Shown here in pieces: positions 54,133 through 64,000 of a DNA stretch of 64,000 nucleotides (the first letter of the stretch is position 1; every line of letters starts with the position of its first letter). The position numbers and the translations under genes were made by a program. The stretch comes from Gammaproteobacteria bacterium. GTDB taxonomy: Bacteria; Pseudomonadota; Gammaproteobacteria; HK1. Under the pieces are notes generated by a model that saw only the letters and a program-made list of their open reading frames with translations, had not been told where the DNA came from and searched no databases. The stretch is from NCBI GenBank assembly GCA_009937425.1, contig JAACFO010000008.1:1-64000 (forward strand), written 5' to 3'.

Positions 54133-54759
54133 ATGTCCGCTGACGAGAATATCCGGCAACGTATCGACGCCCTGGTCGCCTCAGACCAGGTAGTGCTTTT
54201 CATGAAGGGCACCCGTGAGCAGCCCCAGTGCGGATTTTCCGCCACCACCGTGGGTATCCTGGACTCACTGGTGGCGGATTACGTGACTGTCAACGTGCTG
54301 GAGGATCCGGCTATTCGCGATGGCATAAAAACCTATTCCGATTGGCCGACCATCCCGCAACTCTACATCAACAAAGAGTTCACCGGCGGTTGCGACGTGG
54401 TCAAGCAGTTGTTCAACTCCGGTGCGCTGCATGAGGCACTGGGCATGGAAGCACCGGACCGCACGCCGCCGCATATCGAGATCAGCGATGCTGCCGCTGA
54501 GGTAATGCGCAATGCCCTGGGTGGGCAGCCGGGGATGTCGGTGCATCTGTCTATCGATGGGCGTTGGCAGCACAATTTCGCTCTGGGGCCCGCCGAGGGT
54601 CATGAGGTGAAAACCGAGTCAAACGGCGTGGAGATTCTCCTGGACGTGGGTTCAGCGCAGAAAGCGCGCGGTCTCAAGGTGGACATGGTCGAGACCTTGC
54701 AGGGTACGGGCTTCGAGATAAAAAACCCCAACGCCCCGGGTGCCAGTGCCGAAGCCTGA
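54133..54759 (+). CDS. CGFS monothiol glutaredoxin fused to a cysteine-less A-type carrier domain
   Basis: A 208-residue fusion. Residues 1-105 are a Grx4/GrxD-type monothiol glutaredoxin with active-site CGFS (Cys33) and the glutathione-binding WPTIPQLYINKEFTGGCDVV, a class that holds bridging Fe-S clusters. Residues 112-205 align by pattern with ErpA/IscA/HesB: IEISDAAAEVMRNAL, then VEILLDVGSAQKARGLKVDMVE and GTGFEIKNPNAPG. No cluster-ligand cysteines remain in this part. It may act as a dedicated interaction module for Fe-S delivery. The start at 54133 is preceded by GAGGAGAG. Confidence 0.85.
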   Translation: MSADENIRQRIDALVASDQVVLFMKGTREQPQCGFSATTVGILDSLVADYVTVNVLEDPAIRDGIKTYSDWPTIPQLYINKEFTGGCDVVKQLFNSGALHEALGMEAPDRTPPHIEISDAAAEVMRNALGGQPGMSVHLSIDGRWQHNFALGPAEGHEVKTESNGVEILLDVGSAQKARGLKVDMVETLQGTGFEIKNPNAPGASAEA

Positions 54760-54775
54760 TTGCGGGCTTTAGACC

Positions 54776-55984
54776 ATGGACCGGCCACGCAGTCTGACCA
54801 TCGAGAACGGTGGGAAGGCGGCACCGACGTTTTCGCAAGGGGAAATGTCCGGCCGCTTGAGGCGGCTGCGCGCCCATATGGCGACGGCGGACATCGATGC
54901 CGTTCTGTTCACCTCGATCCAGAATATCAACTACTTCACGGATTTCGTCTACTGTTCCTTCGGGCGTTCTTACGGCTTGGTGGTGACCCAGGATCGCTCT
55001 ACCACTATCAGTGCAAATATCGATGGCGGGCAGCCGTGGCGTCAGAGCTTCGGTGATCAGCTCGTCTACACCGACTGGCAGCGCGACAACTACTTCGCCG
55101 CGGTAAAAGAGCTGACTCCCCGGGCCCGGCGGGTCGGTGTCGAGTTCGACCACCTGAGTGTCGAGAATCACGGCAAACTGACCGCTGCGCTGGCGCAAGC
55201 GGAACTGGTGGACATCGGTGCCGCCAGCATGGGAATGCGCATGATCAAGTCTGCCGAGGAGATCGCCCTCATCACCGAAGGCGCGCGCATTGCCGACATC
55301 GGCGGGTGGGCCTGCATCGAGGCCATCGGCGAGGATGTGCCCGAGCACGAGGTGGCCCTGCATTCCACCGCCGCCATGGTGCGGGAGATTGCCAACACCT
55401 ATCCGGACTCCGAATTGATGGATACATGGACCTGGTTTCAATCGGGTCTCAACACCGACGGCGCCCACAACCCCGTCACCACGAGACGCATTCGCCGGGG
55501 CGACATTCTGAGTCTCAACTGCTTTCCGATGATCTCCGGTTACTATCACGCCCTCGAGCGCACCCTGTTTTTCGATTCTGCCACTGAGCGGGAGATCGCG
55601 CTCTGGGAAATCAATTGCCAGGTGCACCGGCGCGGCATCGACCTCATCGCACCCGGTGCGCGCTGCGCCGATATCGCTGCCGAGCTCAACGAAATTTATC
55701 GGGGTCACGATCTTCTCCAGTTTCGCACCTTCGGTTACGGTCATTCGTTCGGTACGCTCTGCCACTACTACGGCCGGGAGGCGGGGCTGGAATTGCGCGA
55801 AGACGTCGATACCTTGCTGGAACCCGGCATGGTGGTGTCCATGGAACCCATGATCATGCTGCCCGAGGGCCTGGAAGGCGCCGGGGGCTACCGGGAGCAC
55901 GATATCCTGGTGGTCAACGAGGACGGCGCCACCAACATCACCAAGTTTCCCTTCGGGCCGGAGCACAACATCGTTCGCATTTGA
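54776..55984 (+). CDS. creatinase (creatine amidinohydrolase), M24 fold
   Basis: A 402-residue pita-bread-fold enzyme. It matches what I remember of Pseudomonas creatinase along its whole length, not just the M24 core: INYFTDFVYCSFGRSYGL, ISANIDGGQPWRQS, TDWQRDNYFAA, MDTWTWFQSGLNTDGAHNP, FRTFGYGHSFGTL, YYGREAGLELRED and MEPMIMLPEGLEGAGGYR. His231 in DGAHNP corresponds to the catalytic histidine. It should hydrolyse creatine to sarcosine and urea without metal. No creatininase, sarcosine oxidase or urease is in the window. Another M24 activity such as a DddP-type lyase is possible but less likely. It follows the glutaredoxin gene by 16 bp. Confidence 0.87.
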   Translation: MDRPRSLTIENGGKAAPTFSQGEMSGRLRRLRAHMATADIDAVLFTSIQNINYFTDFVYCSFGRSYGLVVTQDRSTTISANIDGGQPWRQSFGDQLVYTDWQRDNYFAAVKELTPRARRVGVEFDHLSVENHGKLTAALAQAELVDIGAASMGMRMIKSAEEIALITEGARIADIGGWACIEAIGEDVPEHEVALHSTAAMVREIANTYPDSELMDTWTWFQSGLNTDGAHNPVTTRRIRRGDILSLNCFPMISGYYHALERTLFFDSATEREIALWEINCQVHRRGIDLIAPGARCADIAAELNEIYRGHDLLQFRTFGYGHSFGTLCHYYGREAGLELREDVDTLLEPGMVVSMEPMIMLPEGLEGAGGYREHDILVVNEDGATNITKFPFGPEHNIVRI

Positions 55985-56052
55985 CGTGGATCCCGGCCAT
56001 GGGTGCTGCAAAAGGGCGGGGGCATGTGTGCATACGGCGGCGGGCTCCCGCG

Positions 56053-56066
56053 AGAGAAATTTCTCT
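56053..56066. promoter_or_regulatory. perfect 14-bp palindrome before the nitrilase gene
   Basis: AGAGAAATTTCTCT is self-complementary. It overlaps the first base of a possible -35 box (TTGGAT, 56066-56071) whose -10 candidate (TATCCT, 56091-56096) has a long 19-bp spacer. It is placed as an operator would be for the gene starting at 56136. Confidence 0.35.
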
Positions 56067-56135
56067 TGGATTTTGAAAACGACGTAGTGCTATCCTCGAC
56101 CGCAATACCACAGCGTTCACGAATGAAGTAGGACC

Positions 56136-56987
56136 ATGGCCCAAGCTTTTACAGTTGCCCTCGTTCAGAATCGCGCCGGCAAGCATATGGACGCCAATAT
56201 CGCCGAGTGCAGTGATCTGGTGCGCCAGGCCCATGCGCAAGGCGCCGATTTGATTTGCCTGCCGGAAATGTTCTCTTGTCTGCATTCCAGCGACGGCCAG
56301 TTGCATGTGGGCCCGCACCCGGAGGATAGCCACCCGGCGCTGCAGCACTTCAGTAATTTGGCCTCGGAGCTGGGCACCTGGATACAGCCGGGCTCGGTTG
56401 CAGTGGAGATGCCCACGAAAAAGCTGCGCAATCGCGCCGTGATGATCGACCCGACCGGCGCCCTGGTAGCGCAGTACGACAAGGTGCACATGTTCGATGT
56501 GGATCTCGCCGATGGAGAAAGCTATCGGGAATCCGAGGTCTTCGAGAGCGGTGACGAAGCGGTGCTGGCGCCGACGCCCTGGGGCCTGGTCGGATTGACC
56601 GTGTGCTACGACCTGCGTTTTGCCTATCTCTACCGAAGCCTCGCCCAGGCGGGCGCGAGTTACCTGACCGTGCCGGCCGCGTTCATGCGCACGACCGGCA
56701 AGGCCCATTGGCACGTATTGTTGCGTAGCCGTGCCATCGAGACCGGGTGCTATGTGTTCGCTGCCTGCCAGTGGGGTAGCCACGGCGATGCCGTGACATA
56801 CGGACACTCATTGGTGGTGGCGCCCTGGGGCGAAGTGATCGCCGATGGCGGCGACAGTGGCGGGGTCGTCATGGCCGAGGTGGACCCGGCGCAGGTGGAA
56901 GCGGCCAGAGCCATGGTCCCGGCCCTGCGCCACGATCGGTCATTGCGTTCGCCCAAGCCCGTCAGTGTGGGCCGTGCCAGCGGCTGA
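56136..56987 (+). CDS. carbon-nitrogen hydrolase (nitrilase superfamily, Nit-type)
   Basis: A 283-residue amidase-fold enzyme. The catalytic triad is complete: Glu44 in ICLPEMFSC, Lys116 in YDKVHMFDVDL and Cys157 in LTVCYDLRFAYLYRSLA. The spacing and the KVHMFDVDL motif match the Nit1/Nit2 group. Members hydrolyse deaminated glutathione or omega-amides such as 2-oxoglutaramate. It lies 151 bp after the creatinase gene on the same strand, with its own probable promoter, so a link to creatine breakdown is only suggestive. Confidence 0.9.
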   Translation: MAQAFTVALVQNRAGKHMDANIAECSDLVRQAHAQGADLICLPEMFSCLHSSDGQLHVGPHPEDSHPALQHFSNLASELGTWIQPGSVAVEMPTKKLRNRAVMIDPTGALVAQYDKVHMFDVDLADGESYRESEVFESGDEAVLAPTPWGLVGLTVCYDLRFAYLYRSLAQAGASYLTVPAAFMRTTGKAHWHVLLRSRAIETGCYVFAACQWGSHGDAVTYGHSLVVAPWGEVIADGGDSGGVVMAEVDPAQVEAARAMVPALRHDRSLRSPKPVSVGRASG

Positions 56988-57016
56988 GTAGCGATGCCAG
57001 CCCGGGAGAGCCTTAA

Positions 57017-57721
57017 TTAACGCTCGATTTCGAGTTCAATACTCCCCGACACCTGCACCGTAATCGATTGGACGCCGGCCTCCAGGGTCGGCGCCGCGAC
57101 GCGGCTGCTTTCCGCCATCGCAACGGCACGCATGCGCACCGGCTCCGGTGATCTGCCGGACGTAACGACGTCCAAGTTCACGATACGATAGTTTGCACGG
57201 CCCAGCTCCGTGGAGATCAGCTCACCGCGTTGCCTGAACCGGTCCAGTGCCCTGGCGATGAGCACGTCTTCGATCTGTTCGCGTACATCCGGTGACACCG
57301 TGTAGCGCAAGGATGCAACCGACAAGCGCTTCTGCAATTCGCCGATCAGCGTGCTGAGCGCCGCGGCATCGATGCTTTCCAGGCGAATCGATTGGCGCAC
57401 TTTCCAACCAGTGACGGTCTGATTCTTATAAAGAGGATTCTGCCTGTAATTGAGAGTCTGAACTTTTACAGCACTGTTTTTCTTCGCCAGCTCCACGGCC
57501 CAGGCAATCGTCCGATTGACCTCATCGGCCATGGCGGTCGGCTGTTGACCGCTGCGTTCCTGGTACATGACCGCCACCAGGGTATCGTTTTCGACGTCCT
57601 GGCTCGCGCTGACCCGGAAGTTGACCCGATCGTAAGTCGGGGCCACATCATGGGCGATGGCGGATGTCGCGTTGAAATACACGAGCAACAGGGCGACGGC
57701 CTGAAAAGCTTTTTTGAACAT
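57017..57721 (-). CDS. exported SIMPL-domain (DUF541) protein
   Basis: A 234-residue protein with a signal peptide (about 1-23) and one SIMPL domain. The domain pattern is visible in VNFRVSASQDVENDTLVAVM near the start, VQTLNYRQNPLYKNQTVTGWKVRQSI in the middle and AGVQSITVQVSGSIELEIE at the end. These periplasmic or outer-membrane proteins (BP26/YggE relatives) form ring-like oligomers and are linked to oxidative stress, though the mechanism is unclear. It is encoded 11 bp downstream of the aminotransferase and is probably co-transcribed. Confidence 0.85.
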   Translation of the reverse strand: MFKKAFQAVALLLVYFNATSAIAHDVAPTYDRVNFRVSASQDVENDTLVAVMYQERSGQQPTAMADEVNRTIAWAVELAKKNSAVKVQTLNYRQNPLYKNQTVTGWKVRQSIRLESIDAAALSTLIGELQKRLSVASLRYTVSPDVREQIEDVLIARALDRFRQRGELISTELGRANYRIVNLDVVTSGRSPEPVRMRAVAMAESSRVAAPTLEAGVQSITVQVSGSIELEIER

Positions 57722-57732
57722 TCGTATCTACC

Positions 57733-58902
57733 TCAGGCCGTGCGCTCGGCGAAGTGCGTGCTCAAACACTCGATGGCGGCGTTGAGCACTTCGTCGCGCT
57801 TGCAAAAACAAAAGCGCACCAGATGGTCGATGTCGTCGGAGGCATAAAGCGCGCTGACAGGTACCACGGTAACACCCGCTTCGACAGTCAAGTAACGGCA
57901 GAATTCCACATCACCTTCGTTGAATCCCAGGGGACGGAAATCCACATTCATGAAATAGGTGGAGTGACAGGGCAATACGTCGAATCCAATACTGCGTAAT
58001 CCCTTCTCCAGAAGATCCCGCTTTGCCTGCAAGTCCCGTCCGAGCTGTGTGTACCACTCTTGCTCTTGATCGAGTCCATAGGCGACCGCGCGTTGCAGAT
58101 TGGGTGGGGTCGTGAAGACGAGAAATTGATGCGCTCTGGCGATAATGCTGAGTAACGCGGGAGCCGCGGTGATGTATCCGACCTTCCAGCCGGTCATGGA
58201 GAAAGTTTTTCCCGCGGAAGCGATGCGAATGCAACGCTCACGCATGCCGGGCAGTGTGATCAACGGAATGTGATCGCGGCCATCGAAGACCAGATGCTCG
58301 TAGACTTCGTCGCAGATGGCGTAGCAGTCGAATTTCTCCAGCAAGTCGCCCAACGTGGTGAGCTCGTCGTGGCTGAAGACCTTGCCAGTGGGGTTCATCG
58401 GCGTGTTGAAGAGAATGCATTTGGTTTTGTCGCTGAAAGCGGCCTCCAGCTCATCCCAGGGGATCCGCCAGTCCGGGGGCTCCAGGCGCACCAGACGGGG
58501 ATTACCGCCGGCGCGTTTCACCATCGGCAGGTAGCTGTCGTAAAGAGGCTCGAAAAGTACGACGTCGTCGCCGGGTTCCACCAGCGCCAGAATGCTCGCC
58601 GCCAGCGCCTCGGTGGCGCCGGAGCAGACCATGACCTCGGTCTGCCAGTCGGCCTCCAGATCATAAAAGCGTCCATCGTGGGCGGCCACGGCCTGGCGAA
58701 GCTCCGGCACGCCCATCATCGGCGGGTACTGATTGGGAAACTGCCGGGTTGCATCGTCCAGGGCCTGCAACATGGGGGCAGGGCCTTCCTCGTCGGGAAA
58801 CCCCTGGCCGAGGTTTATGGTCTTGTGCTGCATAGCGAGCCGTGACATCACCTCGAACACGGTCGTCCCGAAGCCTGCGAGGGTGCTGTTAAATGCTTTC
58901 AC
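57733..58902 (-). CDS. class I/II aminotransferase, YbdL/kynurenine aminotransferase type
   Basis: A 389-residue PLP enzyme. MQHKTINLGQGFPDEEGP near the start, the ATEALAASILALVEPGDDVV motif, LFNTPMNPTGKVF and the PLP-lysine motif ASAGKTFSMTGWKVGY identify the methionine/kynurenine aminotransferase subgroup. It transfers amino groups from methionine, glutamine or aromatic amino acids. In some genomes such an enzyme works with an omega-amidase of the Nit2 type, and such a Nit-type gene lies nearby at 56136, which would fit glutamine transamination. Length is normal. Confidence 0.92.
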   Translation of the reverse strand: MKAFNSTLAGFGTTVFEVMSRLAMQHKTINLGQGFPDEEGPAPMLQALDDATRQFPNQYPPMMGVPELRQAVAAHDGRFYDLEADWQTEVMVCSGATEALAASILALVEPGDDVVLFEPLYDSYLPMVKRAGGNPRLVRLEPPDWRIPWDELEAAFSDKTKCILFNTPMNPTGKVFSHDELTTLGDLLEKFDCYAICDEVYEHLVFDGRDHIPLITLPGMRERCIRIASAGKTFSMTGWKVGYITAAPALLSIIARAHQFLVFTTPPNLQRAVAYGLDQEQEWYTQLGRDLQAKRDLLEKGLRSIGFDVLPCHSTYFMNVDFRPLGFNEGDVEFCRYLTVEAGVTVVPVSALYASDDIDHLVRFCFCKRDEVLNAAIECLSTHFAERTA

Positions 58903-58989
58903 GCTTGTGTCCCCAACCGGAACATGCTGGATATTTCATAGGCTTAAACTAGACTCATGACATAAATTATAAGACTCCAGCGAGTCCCC

Positions 58990-60378
58990 ATGGGTCCTCC
59001 CGTCAACCGAGCCAGCCGCCAGGACAGCGGCGGCCGGTGGGGGTATTGCCGCCCCCATTTCGCCGTCACTGCCGTTGTGCTTATTCTCGCGCACCTCGCG
59101 CTCGTGCCCGTCCACGCCCAGAATACTCTGCTGAACCAGGCACGTGCCCACATGGCGGACGGCAACCCCCAGGCGGCCTACGACCTGCTCAGGTCTCAGG
59201 AAGCCAGCCTCGCCGGCGACCCGGGCTTCGACTACCTGCTCGGCATCGCTGCCATGGACAGCGGCCATCTCACCCACAGCGTCTTCGCGCTGGAAAGGGT
59301 GCTCGCCGTGGAACCGGACAACCTGCTGGCCCGGGCCGAGATTGCCCGAGTCTATCTCATGCTGGGTGAGCTGAGGACCTCGCAGCAGGAATTCGAGACG
59401 GTGAGTAAGAGCGAGGACCTGCCGCCGGCGGCACGCAACACCGTCGAGCGCTACCTGACGGCATTCCGGGCAACCCCGGAAGAAGGGGCGGATTTCAAAG
59501 CCTTCCTGGCGGTTACCGTCGGCTGGGACTCCAATGTCAACGCGGCCAGCGATATATCGAGTGTCGCGATCCCCGCGACCGGCGGCGCCATTTTCATTTT
59601 GGACCCGGGCGCCCGTGAGGTCGACGACGCTTTCACCACCGTCGCCGGCGGCGCCAGCGTCAGTGTACCGCTCACCGACAAGCTGCGAGCCAACGCCGGC
59701 CTCAATGTCTATTCGAAGTTTTTATCGGATCAGACGCAGTTCGAAACCCAGTCGCTCAACGGCTACGCGGGACTGGATCTGGTCCAGGGGGACACGATTT
59801 TCACCGTGGCGGCCCAGGGCGAGCATTTTCTCCTGGATCGCGATACCTACCGCAATGCCCTGGGCGGGCTGCTGCAGTTACGCCACGTGATCAGTAACGT
59901 GAATCAGTTCACAGGTTATGCCCAGTACGCCCGCCTCACGTATCCGACCCAGTCATTTCGTGATGGCAATCGCTTTACACTGGGTGGCGCCTATTCCAGC
60001 ATACTGCCAGGGCGATTTGCGCCCAGCGGGTTTATCGGTGGATTCGGTGGACTCGAGGAGCCGGACAGCACCGGCTTCGACTATCTGAAGTACCGGTTCG
60101 CCGGCATACGCATGGGCGGTCAGCTACGGTTCAACCAGCAGACGTCGTTGTTCGGATTCTTCAACTACGAGCGGCGCCGCTACGACGCTCCTGATCCGTT
60201 GTTCAATGAGCGGCGCGAGGACAACCACTACGGCGTGCGTATCGGCAGCGACTACGCCTTTGCACGCCAATGGACGTTGACGCCGGCGGTGGATTACATA
60301 CGCAGTGATTCGAACGTGCCGATTTTCACTTACGATCGATGGATCGTCTCGGCGACGATGCGGGTCGATTTCGACTGA
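58990..60378 (+). CDS. Slam-like outer-membrane protein (TPR + beta-barrel)
   Basis: A 462-residue protein with a signal region ending near PVHAQN (residue 44) and a TPR domain (about 45-155, QARAHMADGNPQAAYDLL and LERVLAVEPDNLLARAEIARVYLMLGE). A C-terminal beta-barrel (about 165-462) shows alternating strands from FLAVTVGWDSNVNAAS to WIVSATMRVDFD. TPR followed by a 14-strand-sized barrel is the plan of the surface lipoprotein assembly modifier family (DUF560), which exports cargo through the outer membrane. The next gene, 10 bp away, probably encodes its cargo or partner. A generic TPR-barrel porin is the alternative. Confidence 0.72.
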   Translation: MGPPVNRASRQDSGGRWGYCRPHFAVTAVVLILAHLALVPVHAQNTLLNQARAHMADGNPQAAYDLLRSQEASLAGDPGFDYLLGIAAMDSGHLTHSVFALERVLAVEPDNLLARAEIARVYLMLGELRTSQQEFETVSKSEDLPPAARNTVERYLTAFRATPEEGADFKAFLAVTVGWDSNVNAASDISSVAIPATGGAIFILDPGAREVDDAFTTVAGGASVSVPLTDKLRANAGLNVYSKFLSDQTQFETQSLNGYAGLDLVQGDTIFTVAAQGEHFLLDRDTYRNALGGLLQLRHVISNVNQFTGYAQYARLTYPTQSFRDGNRFTLGGAYSSILPGRFAPSGFIGGFGGLEEPDSTGFDYLKYRFAGIRMGGQLRFNQQTSLFGFFNYERRRYDAPDPLFNERREDNHYGVRIGSDYAFARQWTLTPAVDYIRSDSNVPIFTYDRWIVSATMRVDFD

Positions 60379-60388
60379 CGAGGTATGG

Positions 60389-61810
60389 ATGATGAATAGC
60401 TCAGGAACGAGACGCGCGTTGGGCGCGATGTTCATAGCCGTAATCATCATGGCCGCGGCGCCGCCGCAAGCATTCGCTGATGTCGGGCGCATCGTATTCA
60501 GCGTCGGTGACGTAGTCGGTATCGACAGCGATGGAAGGCAACGGCGGCTCGCCAAGGGTTCCAAGCTGAGCGCCGGCGACACGGTGCGCACCCAGCGCGG
60601 CAGGGCTCAGATTCGATTTACCGACGGTGGCTACACTTCGTTGCAGCCGAACACCGAATTTCGTATCGACGATTTTCATTACGATGCGAAGAGGGTGGAG
60701 GAATCCGTCGGCTTTTTCAGTCTTCTGAAAGGCGGGCTTCGCACCATAACCGGCATCGTCGGAAAGATCCGTAAGAAGGCCTACCAATTGAGAACGCCGG
60801 TGGCGACGGTTGGTATTCGCGGCACGGAGTACCTGGCGGTACTCGGCAACAGTCTTACGGTGCACGTGGGGGACGGCGAAATCGAGGTCTGCAGTAACGC
60901 CGGCTGCACCCCCTTCGGCGCTCACCAGACCGGCTATGTGGCCAGTGCCGACTCGCGAGCCGTTCGCGTCGCCCATCCGCCGAGCCTGGCGCCGCCCCAG
61001 GAGCGGCAGGTGTACGCCTATAACGGCGGCTATCAGGCGCAGTTCGATGCAGGTGCCCGGTTCAGCAGCAGCGATACTCGTACCCCGCTGCCGGATGGGC
61101 CGTTCTACGCGCTGGCAGTCTCCTGGGGAGACAATGTCTCCCTCCCCGATTTGTTCGCCACGGGCCTGCTGTCGCCGCCCGGTGAGCTCACCAATGCGGG
61201 CTTCGACAGCCAAGGCGGTTTGTCGGAGTACTCCAATAACAACCTGGGCAGCATTCCCATCACCGGCGACGTGGGTTCGGCACAGCTCGCGGATCTGGGC
61301 TTTGCCGGGCCCGTCAGTTGGGGTCGCTGGACCATGGGCAGCGCCACCGCCGGTTCCAGTAGCGGCGGCAGCGTGCCCGTCAATTTGGCGGGATCCAGCA
61401 GCCATCACTATGTCATCGGCTTTCCCACCGCCGTCATGCCCACCAATACCGCCACCTATTCGCTGGCGGGAGCCACCAGTCCTACCCTTGCCAGCGGCAC
61501 CGGCGGTCCGGGGACCATGAACAGCGCCGACCTGGTCGCCGATTTCGGCAAGGGTACGATGGCGCTGAATATGGACATGACCGTTAACGGCAGCAACTAT
61601 GTGACGACAGACTTGCGCATGAGTCTGGATTCACCCGGCACCTTCTCCGGAAGCGGCTCGACCATCTCCTCCGGTTGCGTTTCCAGTTGCTTCACGAATG
61701 TCGAAGGATTCTTTGCCGGCGATGACGCCTCCCACGCGGGGCTCGGGTACAAGACGGACATCAGCGGCACCGACTATATCAACGGGGCCGCCGCCTTCAA
61801 GAAAGACTAA
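60389..61810 (+). CDS. exported FecR-domain protein with C-terminal barrel-like domain
   Basis: A 473-residue protein with a signal peptide (cleavage near AFADV, residue 30) and no lipobox. A FecR domain (about 45-170) contains GDTVRTQRGRAQIRFTDG, LRTPVATVGIRGTEYLAV and VHVGDGEIEV. The central part is Gly/Ser/Thr-rich. The C-terminus has strand-rich repeats ending NVEGFFAGDDASHAGLGYKT, which resembles the small barrel of TbpB-type Slam/T11SS cargo. The start ATG at 60389 has an ACGAGG site; 60392 is an alternative. It is coupled to the Slam-like gene and is probably secreted or surface-exposed. Confidence 0.78.
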   Translation: MMNSSGTRRALGAMFIAVIIMAAAPPQAFADVGRIVFSVGDVVGIDSDGRQRRLAKGSKLSAGDTVRTQRGRAQIRFTDGGYTSLQPNTEFRIDDFHYDAKRVEESVGFFSLLKGGLRTITGIVGKIRKKAYQLRTPVATVGIRGTEYLAVLGNSLTVHVGDGEIEVCSNAGCTPFGAHQTGYVASADSRAVRVAHPPSLAPPQERQVYAYNGGYQAQFDAGARFSSSDTRTPLPDGPFYALAVSWGDNVSLPDLFATGLLSPPGELTNAGFDSQGGLSEYSNNNLGSIPITGDVGSAQLADLGFAGPVSWGRWTMGSATAGSSSGGSVPVNLAGSSSHHYVIGFPTAVMPTNTATYSLAGATSPTLASGTGGPGTMNSADLVADFGKGTMALNMDMTVNGSNYVTTDLRMSLDSPGTFSGSGSTISSGCVSSCFTNVEGFFAGDDASHAGLGYKTDISGTDYINGAAAFKKD

Positions 61811-61912
61811 GACGCGAGTTTCCTGGAAAGGCCCGATGGCAGGCATCCGTGGCCTGCCCTGATTGCCTCCAACCGCCGTCCGTGTTAAGAAATCCCCATA
61901 GATTTGCGTTAG

Positions 61913-63661
<1,749 letters not shown>

Positions 63662-63676
63662 AGAGTTTTGCCGCGA

Positions 63677-64000
63677 TCAGTGAATGCTGGCCGATTTGAG
63701 GCAAGCGTCGCGATCGGCGGAGTGCACAGTAACACTCATCGACTCGCGGTTACGCATGATTGTCAGCGATACGTCCACGCCTGCCTCGCCGGTCTGCCAG
63801 ATGCGTCGAAATAACTCTGCCAGTCCGCTGACCGGCTCACCTTCGATTTCGCGAACAACGTCACCCACCTGCAATCCGGCGACCTCCGCGGGACACTCAT
63901 CGTAGATCCCCGAGACCACCAGGTGGTGACTTACCTCCTGGACGAGAAACCCGAGCCACGGGCGCGCCGGCGCGTTACGCTTACCGTACATGCGCAAGTC
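63677..64000 (-). CDS. C-terminal part of an S1C (DegP-like) serine protease, PDZ domain
   Basis: Partial gene cut by the window edge. About 107 residues remain and form a PDZ domain: PWLGFLVQEVSHHLVVSGIY, ECPAEVAGLQVGDVVREIEG, the beta strands of VSLTIMRNRESMSVTV, and a short basic tail. This matches the end of trypsin-like S1C proteases with one PDZ domain. The catalytic triad would lie beyond position 64000. The frame is open through the edge, so the apparent start near 63997 is not the true one. Confidence 0.7.
   Translation of the reverse strand, partial: DLRMYGKRNAPARPWLGFLVQEVSHHLVVSGIYDECPAEVAGLQVGDVVREIEGEPVSGLAELFRRIWQTGEAGVDVSLTIMRNRESMSVTVHSADRDACLKSASIH

Noticed and set aside
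60401-61408. 335-codon frame opposite the FecR-domain gene
   Set aside because: Antisense shadow of a gene with a clear signal peptide and FecR domain.

Overview
The window looks like a chromosomal segment of a GC-rich, free-living gammaproteobacterium. The evidence is the glrK-qseG-glrR gene order, an ErpA-type Fe-S carrier, a split gcvT-gcvH-gcvP cluster, a CGFS glutaredoxin, and MlaFED- and Slam-like envelope systems. Genes are densely packed on both strands, often with 1-4 nt stop/start overlaps. I see no rRNA, tRNA, CRISPR array, integrase or complete insertion sequence, so it reads as core or long-resident chromosome. The only repeats are small intergenic palindromes.

Layout. 0-3.5 kb: acyl-CoA dehydrogenase and a MocR regulator. 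3.5-7 kb: the GlrR/QseG/GlrK two-component operon, bounded by inverted copies of a 77-bp palindromic repeat. 7.4-12.2 kb: a class Ic aspartate aminotransferase, a CitE-like lyase, MsrA, a GNAT enzyme, a small unknown, ErpA and a cysteine-rich MarR regulator. 12.4-21.7 kb: an eight-gene run that I regard as the most interesting part of the window. It encodes a MotA/TolQ-type channel, two membrane-anchored VWA proteins whose single transmembrane helix resembles that of ExbD/TolR including the proton-carrying aspartate, an FHA-like/PEGA/SUMF1 giant, a TPR-like/PEGA protein, a lipoprotein and two exported low-complexity proteins. Together they suggest an ion-driven trans-envelope machine of unknown purpose.

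21.8-27.2 kb: a peptidoglycan-binding/SH3 protein with an M48 protease, then an opposing MCE lipid-transport operon with a PqiC-like lipoprotein. 27.5-33 kb: a GGDEF-EAL protein, cystathionine beta-synthase and a D-aminoacylase-like amidohydrolase. 33-37.7 kb: the glycine cleavage genes. 37.7-49.3 kb: short-chain acyl-CoA metabolism. Malonyl-CoA decarboxylase and an enoyl-CoA hydratase lie opposite a complete propionate-to-succinyl-CoA operon (propionyl-CoA synthetase, methylmalonyl-CoA mutase, both carboxylase subunits, MeaB GTPase, epimerase), with a REPIN-like inverted repeat between mutase and carboxylase.

49.3-64 kb: a MATE exporter, two unknown genes (one with five tandem 29-residue repeats), a periplasmic solute-binding lipoprotein with a dioxygenase-like partner, a glutaredoxin fused to a cysteine-less A-type carrier domain, a probable creatinase with a nitrilase, a SIMPL protein, an aminotransferase, a Slam-like outer-membrane protein paired with a FecR-domain protein, LeuA, and the C-terminal end of an S1C (DegP-like) protease cut by the window edge.
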